Source: Streptomyces sp. NRRL S-646
GTDB lineage: Bacteria > Actinomycetota > Actinomycetes > Streptomycetales > Streptomycetaceae
Length of the DNA stretch: 64,000 nucleotides
Assembly: GCF_000720765.1 (NCBI RefSeq)
Contig: NZ_JODC01000026.1
Span: 22,750 to 86,749 of the forward strand
Reading direction: 5' to 3'
A program made the position numbers and the translations under genes. The stretch's first letter is position 1. Each line of letters opens with the position of its first letter. Below are positions 59,101-64,000 of the stretch, in pieces. Below the pieces are notes generated by a model, which saw only the letters and a program-made list of their open reading frames with translations, did no database searches and had not been told where the DNA came from.

Positions 59101-61330
59101 CGGTGAGGTTCCACAGGGAGGAGATCCGCGCGGCCATGATGTTGCCGATGTAGCTGAGGACCTCGTTGGCCTCGATGGAGTCGTGGATGCCGTCCCGGGC
59201 GGCCCGGGTCAGTGCGGCCAGCTGCTCGTCCCTCGGCTCCAGGCCGGCCGCGGCGCACCAGGCGGCGAGCTTGCGGCCGAGCGCGTAACGGGCGCCGTGC
59301 CCCTCGGCGCTGGGCTCCATCTCCATGCCGAGGACGACGGCGACCCGCCGCCCCTTGGCCCCGTCCCTGCCCCCGGGGGCGGGGCGCTCGTAACCGGCGT
59401 CCTTCAGGGCCTCCTCCGCGACCCGCATCATCAGCAGGTGCTGCTGGTTGAAGTGGTCGAGGTCCTTGGGCGGGATGCGGTACGAGGTGGCGTCCACCTC
59501 GAACCCGTCGATGTACGCGGCCTGCGGCGCCCCGCCGTCGCCGAGCGTCTCGAACCCGCGCCAGCGGTGGGGCGGCAACTCCCGTACGGCACCCGTGCCT
59601 TCGTAACCCGCCCGTTCGAACTCGTCGAGTGTGGTGAAGGACCCGAAGTGTGCGCCCATGCCGATGACAGCGAGGGACTGCGGTGTGCGCCGCTCGGTGC
59701 CGTCGTCCTCCGCGTCCGTCTCGGGGCCGGACAGGACTACGTGTGCGTTGGTGCCGCCGAAGCCGAAGGCCGAGACGGCGGCCCGGCGTACGCCCTCGGG
59801 GGCGGGCCAGGGCGTGGGTTCGCGTACGACACGGTCCGCGACCGTGCCCGGCAGCGGCAGCTCCACGCCGAGGGTGGGCGGGATGACGCCGTGTCCGAGC
59901 GCGAGAACGACCTTGACCAGGCTGCTCATGCCGGCCGCGGTCAGCAGGTGCCCGATGTTGCCCTTGACCGAGCCGAGCAGCGGGCCGCGCCCGAAGTGCC
60001 GTTCCACACCGTCGAGTTCGGTTCGGTCGCCCAGCGGGGTGCCGGTGGCGTGGCACTCGACGTACTGGATGTCGTGCGGTTCGATACCGGCGTCCCGGTG
60101 GGCGAGTTCGTACGCGGCGAGCTGGCCGCTGACGTTCGGGGCGAGCAGGTGCTTGCCGGGGCCGTCGTTGCCGAGGGCGACGGCGTCGACGACCGCGTAC
60201 ACCCGGTCCCCGTCGCGGCGGGCGTCGGCGAGCCGCTTGAGGGCGACCATGGCCGCGCCCTGCCCTGTGATGATGCCCTTGGAACGGGCGTCGAAGGGCT
60301 GGCTGAAGCCGTCCGGCGGGTAGGCGTGCAGGTCGGAGAAGGACAGGTGGATGACGGTCGGGTCGGGGGCGCAGACCCCGCCGGCCAGCATCAAGTCGGC
60401 TTGCCCGGTGGCGAGTTGGGCGCAGGCGAGCTTGATGGCATACAGCGCGGAGGAGCAGGCCGCATCGAGGGTGTGGCGGGGGCCGTCGAGCCCGAGGGCA
60501 GCGGCGACCACATGGGCGGGGAGCCCGCCGGGCCAGAGGTTGTGGGCCTCGGCCCTGGCGGCGAACGACCCGAGATTGTGAGCTTCGCGCCGGGCGCCGA
60601 ACGGCCCCTTTGCCGGACCGGCACCCCGATCACCGGCCGAGCCCACGCCGAACGACCCGAGATTGTGAGCCTCGGCCCGGGCGCCGAACGGCCCCCGTGC
60701 CGGACCGGCACCCCGATCACCGGCCGAGCCGACACCGAACGACCCGAGGTTTTGGACCTCGGCCGGGGCGCCGAACGGCCCCCGTGCCGGACCGGTGCTC
60801 CGGTCACGGGCCGGGCTGCCGTCCGCCGCACCGGACGGCAACCCGGCCGCGGGGAAGCCGGCCGCCGCGAGGCCCTCGGAGACCGCGGCGTCCCACAGCT
60901 TCCCCGCTGTTCGGCCGGAGGCCGGGGTGGGGAACGGGTAGTTCCCGAACACCACCCCGGTCCTCCGGCCGGCCGCCCGGCCGTCCGCGGCAGCGGGGGA
61001 TACACCCGCGTCGGCCAGGGCGTCCGCGGCCACCCGGAGCGCCCAGTGGAACGAGCGGTCCAGGCCGGCCAGGTAGTCGGCGGGCAGCAGGTACCCGGAG
61101 GGGTCGAGGTCCGCCGTGGCCTCGAGGAATCCGCCGCGCGTGCAGTAGATGCGGTGCCGGTCCCGCGCGTCCTCAGGACCCCTCTCCTCGGTCAGCGGGT
61201 CGTGCCCGAAGACCCGCTCACCGCCCTCGGTGCGCGAGTCGACCGCGCCCATCAGGTTGCTCCAGTAAGCCTCGGGCGTGGCCGCCCCCGGGAAGAGGCA
61301 GGACAGTCCGACGATCGCGTACTTGCCCAT
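53105..61330 (-). CDS. Pfa3/PfaC-like megasynthase: KS-CLF-AT-linker-DH array
   Basis: This is a 2741-residue iterative polyunsaturated-fatty-acid-type synthase. KS1 spans about 2-530, with the active Cys in DAACSSALYA near 292, His in ECHATGTPLGD and His in GSVKGNIGHLLTAAG. A chain-length-factor KS spans about 550-1000, where the Cys site reads SSDSAVGVDALD. An acyltransferase spans about 1090-1430 (FGYSLGESSML, Ser near 1198). A Pro/Ala linker with tandem repeats covers about 1480-1890. Hotdog-fold units follow to the end, including FTSHFPDDPVLAGS (near 2237) and FSCHFHRDPVMPGS (near 2633). The order matches myxobacterial Pfa3 without its acyltransferase tail. KS1 contains three in-frame 29-residue repeats. 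Confidence 0.92.
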   Translation of the reverse strand: MGKYAIVGLSCLFPGAATPEAYWSNLMGAVDSRTEGGERVFGHDPLTEERGPEDARDRHRIYCTRGGFLEATADLDPSGYLLPADYLAGLDRSFHWALRVAADALADAGVSPAAADGRAAGRRTGVVFGNYPFPTPASGRTAGKLWDAAVSEGLAAAGFPAAGLPSGAADGSPARDRSTGPARGPFGAPAEVQNLGSFGVGSAGDRGAGPARGPFGARAEAHNLGSFGVGSAGDRGAGPAKGPFGARREAHNLGSFAARAEAHNLWPGGLPAHVVAAALGLDGPRHTLDAACSSALYAIKLACAQLATGQADLMLAGGVCAPDPTVIHLSFSDLHAYPPDGFSQPFDARSKGIITGQGAAMVALKRLADARRDGDRVYAVVDAVALGNDGPGKHLLAPNVSGQLAAYELAHRDAGIEPHDIQYVECHATGTPLGDRTELDGVERHFGRGPLLGSVKGNIGHLLTAAGMSSLVKVVLALGHGVIPPTLGVELPLPGTVADRVVREPTPWPAPEGVRRAAVSAFGFGGTNAHVVLSGPETDAEDDGTERRTPQSLAVIGMGAHFGSFTTLDEFERAGYEGTGAVRELPPHRWRGFETLGDGGAPQAAYIDGFEVDATSYRIPPKDLDHFNQQHLLMMRVAEEALKDAGYERPAPGGRDGAKGRRVAVVLGMEMEPSAEGHGARYALGRKLAAWCAAAGLEPRDEQLAALTRAARDGIHDSIEANEVLSYIGNIMAARISSLWNLTGPSFTVSSDSAVGVDALDTARLLLLDPSIEAVLVGAVDLAAGPESTQARQLLASQGVLGDGAGAVVVTRPGSVPPERTVYATVDALAVHHSPTLDPRPAPELVAAAAEEALAAAGVTPADVELVEAGAAQDGMLEGLVRVWSAERAGGALRTAVSAVNSAVGDTGCASALASVIRAALCLHYGYQPIAPEGVDGARLTGSAFFLAGDSRPWLRERREGRRTASVSVIGSAGSHAHVVLGGAQTRGEVAATDWVRSGGSLVVPVGADDIDTLMRRLGELRDAVDSGGDWTAQLAEDRPAALKAVLVADDPAGLVRQLDQAAKDLPGVHRAGGEWTSPSGSCFAARPAGGPGTKTALVYPGAFNSYLGLGRSLFRAFPGLLPRFETQAELPAEMLRSAALYPRALKPLDRRELMGREAELIEDIPLMLAVGTSYALLSTDLVREVLGVPVHGAFGYSLGESSMLFATGGWIKEARATTKIDASPLFVDRLRGPKKTVRELWGIGEDVPDQQVWGTHVLLAPADAVRAAVARFDRVFITHVNTPAEVVVAGDPAQCRDLIDQLGCQSARSPANHVMHCPVVDGVLSELADLNRYPTGDVGDLVLYSSRHYAPVGALDQDVVAHNIAVTLRETVDFPRLIRRAYEDGFRCFIEVGPSSTCTRWIHETLGDDPHLAVPVDRRGARGATDTARLVARLAAHGVPVDLTPFRPRTAAHRRPPGLRTFTVGGTPVASLVREAAAPVVSAVRRVTAPTRRLVTPPTPAAAVMGGGAGRGESGTPPLQSPAPAPVATNVPSGEADPPATPPAPVPAERAHPPEPVPLTTAWGKGAEPQERAAPVPVEDAPVPVPASAAAPPASATVPPAPAPTGARAPAQAVAGAVRRAAVPPVRPPVPVPASAAAPLASATVPPAPAPTGARAPAVTAAAAQAVAGAVRRAAVPAVRPPVPVAASAAAPLASATVPPAPAPTGARAPAMTAAPAQAVAGAVRRAAVPAEQPPVPVASAPGGGAEPRERAVPSVPVGHGSERSRAAAPAAAPAPTLTAVAPPGASPSVPVTAGAPDQAPELPATAFHATEWDTAMPTRPDGPPVPALSLEREPITMLPADAVSAPSLGAVPPQAGRADVPPRPAVFGAPLPVPEKPQQPDRPKDDHAATLTLVRSLRAEILEAHQEVLDAQRELREELTAVLSASTSGRPTPAATERPPKPEGVVWDEHDLLEFAVGKVGNVFGPRFTRIDGYDRRVRLPAPPYLFATRVTQLDAEPGEFKPSFIRTEYDVPEDAWYAVDGQVPPAVTIEAGQCDLLLISYLGADFTNRGQRVYRLLDSSLSFLGDLPRTGQTLRYDIWIDQFVRQGDTLLFFFHYDCYADGELILKLNNACAGFFTDEELESSPGLVQGRVAPGPKQAADPGRTAFKPLATTHRTSLTSADLDALAEGRIADVFGPGHRQPPGCNTSLRLPTRPLLMADEVTVLDRKGGSHGLGRIEAVKELAPDAWYFTSHFPDDPVLAGSLVAEGAVQLLETYALSLGLHLTLPDARFQPVPDLRTEVKVRGQITPRNARIEYRIDITDLNLLPRPSLVADVVVLRDGTPSISVTGLGIRLREKPGTPYRPETAGTVPHFLGRLSPATGEPALLNEFHMAHAAKGDLAVAMGPEFEIYADSRAPYIPNGDFLFVDRVMKLEGTRGTLKRGAVMVTEYDVPEDAWYYADNGHPYMPNCVYMESSLQAAILLGYYLGATLPFPEEQFSIRNLDGHATLVKDIDLRGKTVQHRSTLLSSDRMPGSILQNFSYELSCDGEVFYTGESLFGYFNEKALAHQVGLDKGQHVLPWLDTQPARPPGTRRIDLRDFRAAESARRGPRLADRHLDLVEWVDILPGGGEHGQGYLRGHRSIRPDEWYFSCHFHRDPVMPGSLGVEALLQGMQVYAVETGLTDGLRNPRFALSTGTDTTWSYRGQILRTDPDMEFDVHVKEIRREPGRIVLLGDAHVWKSTLRIYRLGDLGIEIHHD
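56042..56640. repeat. Tandem repeats in the Pro/Ala linker of the megasynthase
   Basis: The motif CGCGCGGGCTCCGGTGGGCG recurs at 56201, 56360 and 56501, giving in-frame periods of 159 and 141 bp. The encoded unit is of the type PPVPVPASAAAP...APTGARAPA...AVAGAVRRAAVP. It lengthens a flexible linker between the AT and DH parts. It is a protein-coding minisatellite, not a separate element. Confidence 0.85.
60532..60824. repeat. 87-bp tandem repeats inside the first ketosynthase domain
   Basis: Starts of GAACGACCCGAG lie at 60563, 60650 and 60737, an exact 87-bp period (29 residues), with a partial copy at 60532-60562. The encoded unit contains GPARGPFGARAEAHNLGSFG. It interrupts the ketosynthase about 30 residues before the catalytic-Cys segment. 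Confidence 0.9.
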
Positions 61331-61353
61331 GACGGATCAGCCTCCGAGCCTCG

Positions 61354-64000
61354 TCAGACCGTGACCGCGGCGGCCGCCCGGCCCGGCTGCCTGAACCGTG
61401 CGTCCAGTTCCGCGTCCTCGACCGCGACCACGTCCTCCAGGACGGCGAGCACCCGGCCCTGCGGGTCGAGCGCGGTCACCTTGCAGGTGACGCCGGTCCG
61501 GCCGGGCCGTACGTCCTCGACCGCGGTGAGGAAGTCCCCGTCGGACGGCAGCGGCGCATACAGGCTCAGGCGTCCGATCTCCATCGGCAGGCAGGCCCGC
61601 CCGCGCTGCTCGCGCACCCACACCAGCACGGCCTGCAGCAGCAGGTCGGCCAGAACCGGGCTGTGCAGCCGGGTGTGGTAGCCGCCGAGCGCGGGCCGGT
61701 CGTCGGTGAGCCGGGCCCGTACGAGAAGCCGCTGCTCGTCGCCGGCCAGCACCGTGCGCAGGCCACGCAGGGAGGGCCCGTGGAAGAGCGTGCCGTCGCG
61801 GTACAGCCGCGCCGCGTCCTGCCCGGCCGCGCTGCGGGCGAGGCCCGCCAGGTCGCCGCGGTCGGCGGGCCGCTGCCCGGCGTCACCCGTGCTCAGCCGG
61901 ACGCTGTACGCGGGCCGGCTGCGACCGCTGCCGTCCACGGAGGAGGCAAGTACGTCGATGCCGTCGTCCGCGGGCTCGATGGACAGCCGCAGCCGCTGCG
62001 GCTGCTGCCCGTCGGGCTCGTCCCAGGCGACGCCCTTGAACACCTTGAATCCGCTTGCCCCGACGACGGTTTCGCCAGTCGCTGTCTCGACGGCGTTCGC
62101 CAGCACGCCGAGTGCCGCGGTGGCGGGCAGGACCCGCCGGCCGCCGATGGTGTGGTCGGTCAGCAGCGGCTGGTCGGCGAGGTCGGTCAGGGTCCGGTCG
62201 ACGACCAGGGGGCTGAGCGCGGAGCCCTGCTCTGCGGGCGGCGCGGACAGCGGGGTGAGCGGTCCGGTGACGATCACGGTGTCGTGCCCGTGTCCTGCCG
62301 TGAACTGCTCGGCGAACATGCCCGCACCGGTCGCGAGCGGCACCAGGGCGATCCCGCGCGAGGCGAACATGGCACGCAGGTCGTCGGAGACCATGCCGCC
62401 GTCCCAGGCGCCCCAGTTCATCGCGGTGACGCGCGCGGAGGGCAGTTCCCGCTTCAGCCGTACGGCGATGCGGTTCAGGGCCTCGTTGGCCATGGCGTAG
62501 TCGGACTGGCCGCGGTTGCCGAAGAACCCGGCGACGGAGGAGAAGAAGACCAGGTGTCGCAGTTCGGCGATCCCGCGCAGGGCGTCCAGGACATTGCCCA
62601 GCCCGATCAGCTTCGTGCCCAGCACCCGGCGTATTTCGTCGGCAGACTTCTGCGCGATGAGCCGGTCGGCGAGGACACCCGCCCCGTGCACGACACCAGT
62701 GACCCGTCCGGCGTACGGCGTCAGCGCGCGGCGCACCTCGCCGGCGTCGGTGATGTCGACGGTGAGGTACTCGACGCGGGCGCCGGTGTCGGTGAGCCGG
62801 GCGAGGTTCGCGGCGATCTCCCTGGATGCCGTGATCTCACGGAACTCCCCCTCGATCGCACGGGGGTTGGGCTTCTGCCCGCTCTGCGCGGCCCGCCGTG
62901 CGATGAGCCCGCGCAGTGCCGGGCCTTCGTGCCCCACGGCCCAGTCGGGCTCCGGCGCGGGCCGGCTGCGGCCGAGCAGCAGCAGTCCGGTGGGCCGGGC
63001 GGAGACCAGGGCGTGCAGGCAGTCGGCGGTGATGCCGCGGGCGCCGCCGGTGACGACGAACAGGTCGTCGGAGGAGACCTCCGGGACGGCGGCCGCGTGT
63101 GCCTCGTGCGGCTCGGCCGCGAGCGCGATCGTGCGCCGCCCGGCCAGGTCGTGCGCCACGTCGGCGTGCTCGGCCGACAGGTCGTGGATCTCGCCGAGGA
63201 AGCGGGCACCGACGGTGGTGGGGGCCAGCTCCGGAGCGAAGTCGACCGTACGGACGAAGAGTTCGGGCGCCTCGACGGCGAGGGTCTTCACCAGGCCGCC
63301 GACCCCGCCGAGCAGCGGAGAGGCGTCACCGCCACCGCGGTAGCCGTTCGCCCCGTCGAGCCGGGTGACGGCCACGAAGGCGGCGCGGGTGCCCTGCGCG
63401 GCGACCGGCTTCAGCGCGGCCAGGCTGTGCTTGGCGACGAGCAGGCAGTGCTCGAGCCGCTGCACACCCTCGCCCCACTCCTGTCCCGCCGCGGCAGCCA
63501 TCTGCACGACGAGGTCGACCCGGCCGCGCACGAGCGTCCCGGCGAGCTCAACCTCGTCCCAACCCGCCAGCCGCCGCACGGCGTCCGCCTCCGGCACGAC
63601 GCTGTCGACACCGGGCAGCGCGACGATCTCCACCCGCCAGCCGTCCCCGCGCAGCGCTCCGGCGAGCGGCCGGGAGAGCGTAGACCCGTCGTCGACAAGA
63701 ACCGCCGTCCGCGGTTCGGCGTAGGCGCCGACGAGGACGTGGGGCGGGGCGATCTCGATGACGTCGGCGTAGGTACGGCCGATGCCGGGGGCGGGTGGAT
63801 AGGTGACGGCAAGCGGGGCGGCGGCGGCCGCGGAGACAGCCGTCTGAGGAGCGGGCCCCGTGGAAACGGCGGACACGGTGGAGGCGAGGAAGCCGGCGAT
63901 GTCGTCCAGCGTCCGCAGCTCCGCGAGCACCTCCGGATCGACGTCCTCCGACACCGGATACGACTCCTGCAACGCCCCCAGAATCTGCACCCGCTTGATC
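61354..64000 (-). CDS. Pfa2/PfaA-like synthase, C-terminal part: ACP-KR-PS-DH (open at window edge)
   Basis: The frame is open through the right edge. The first codons read IKRVQILGALQESYPVSEDV, the helix II-IV end of an acyl carrier protein just after its DSxxIK site. At least the last of the tandem ACPs therefore lies across the border. A ketoreductase follows: LFVVTGGARGITADC (NADPH), HLVFFSSVAGFFGNRGQSDY AMANEALNR with Ser, Tyr and Asn. A product-template or dehydratase-like hotdog ends the protein (PLLTDHTIGGRRVLPATAAL; LFHGPSLRGL). In Pfa synthases the missing N-terminus carries KS and malonyl-AT. It ends 23 nt before the Pfa3-like gene. Confidence 0.92.
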   Translation of the reverse strand, partial: IKRVQILGALQESYPVSEDVDPEVLAELRTLDDIAGFLASTVSAVSTGPAPQTAVSAAAAAPLAVTYPPAPGIGRTYADVIEIAPPHVLVGAYAEPRTAVLVDDGSTLSRPLAGALRGDGWRVEIVALPGVDSVVPEADAVRRLAGWDEVELAGTLVRGRVDLVVQMAAAAGQEWGEGVQRLEHCLLVAKHSLAALKPVAAQGTRAAFVAVTRLDGANGYRGGGDASPLLGGVGGLVKTLAVEAPELFVRTVDFAPELAPTTVGARFLGEIHDLSAEHADVAHDLAGRRTIALAAEPHEAHAAAVPEVSSDDLFVVTGGARGITADCLHALVSARPTGLLLLGRSRPAPEPDWAVGHEGPALRGLIARRAAQSGQKPNPRAIEGEFREITASREIAANLARLTDTGARVEYLTVDITDAGEVRRALTPYAGRVTGVVHGAGVLADRLIAQKSADEIRRVLGTKLIGLGNVLDALRGIAELRHLVFFSSVAGFFGNRGQSDYAMANEALNRIAVRLKRELPSARVTAMNWGAWDGGMVSDDLRAMFASRGIALVPLATGAGMFAEQFTAGHGHDTVIVTGPLTPLSAPPAEQGSALSPLVVDRTLTDLADQPLLTDHTIGGRRVLPATAALGVLANAVETATGETVVGASGFKVFKGVAWDEPDGQQPQRLRLSIEPADDGIDVLASSVDGSGRSRPAYSVRLSTGDAGQRPADRGDLAGLARSAAGQDAARLYRDGTLFHGPSLRGLRTVLAGDEQRLLVRARLTDDRPALGGYHTRLHSPVLADLLLQAVLVWVREQRGRACLPMEIGRLSLYAPLPSDGDFLTAVEDVRPGRTGVTCKVTALDPQGRVLAVLEDVVAVEDAELDARFRQPGRAAAAVTV

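Noticed and set aside
56969..61681. A 1570-codon open frame on the plus strand
   Set aside because: It is antisense to the KS, CLF and AT domains of the megasynthase. Composition and lack of motifs show it is a shadow.
63988..63990. GTG as the start of the right-edge synthase gene
   Set aside because: It lies inside an ACP domain and the frame stays open to the window edge, so the gene continues beyond it.

Overview
The window is high-GC actinobacterial DNA and almost certainly comes from a Streptomyces chromosome. The evidence is a pair of chaplin genes (one with a sortase signal), strong codon-position GC bias, ATGA/GTGA-overlapped operons, a single rare TTA (bldA-type) codon, and a dispersed 'GTCGCGCAGTTCCCCGCGCCCCT' element. 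No complete insertion sequence, rRNA or CRISPR array was seen.

Region A (1-3.6 kb) looks like conserved core: the start of a small helical protein, a DUF5703 protein, a long chaplin with three chaplin domains, a ChpH-like short chaplin, an M20 peptidase and tRNA-Leu(GAG) with its terminator. Region B (3.8-9.4 kb, plus strand) is an operon of a GlgX-type debranching enzyme, an AGE-family epimerase-like protein with a STAS-like tail, and an IS701-type DDE transposase-like gene 3 nt downstream. Region C (9.4-17.1 kb) is an oligopeptide ABC importer (lipoprotein, two permeases, one polypeptide with two ATPase domains), then a 49-residue signal-anchored mini-protein ending Gly-Gly-Gly-Cys-Cys, divergent from an XRE-HTH/TPR regulator. 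This resembles the parts list of an RRNPP peptide-pheromone circuit and is my main candidate for an undescribed system.

Region D (17.1-30.5 kb) is a catabolic or tailoring cluster, nearly all on the minus strand. It holds two ThDP-dependent decarboxylase-like enzymes, two DJ-1/PfpI proteins, a BBE-type flavoprotein, an NAD(P)-binding reductase, a cupin, an MFS exporter, an ankyrin-repeat protein and five small alpha/beta-barrel or NTF2-like proteins. A divergent F420-type (LLM) oxidoreductase and a LysR regulator flank it. No polyketide synthase or activating enzyme lies inside it.

Region E (31.5-64 kb, all minus strand, open at the right edge) is a biosynthetic cluster built on a polyunsaturated-fatty-acid-type (Pfa) iterative synthase. 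It includes a Pfa2-like ACP-KR-DH end (partial), a Pfa3-like KS-CLF-AT-DH megasynthase, PfaD, two long acyl-CoA dehydrogenase-like proteins, an Sfp-type phosphopantetheinyl transferase, an ECF sigma factor, an aldehyde dehydrogenase and a separate-subunit acetyl-CoA carboxylase (AccDA fusion, AccB, AccC). Downstream is a tightly coupled amino-acid arm: glutamate (methylaspartate) mutase S and E, a protein made of tandem repeats, an AapJ-like binding protein without signal peptide, an EamA exporter, aspartate-semialdehyde dehydrogenase, aspartate kinase and a clavaminate-synthase-like oxygenase. The inference is a lipid or polyene chain joined to, or co-made with, a beta-methylaspartate-derived building block. 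The joining enzyme would have to lie beyond 64 kb or be unrecognised.

Intergenic space is short: no stretch of more than 300 bases lacks a gene.
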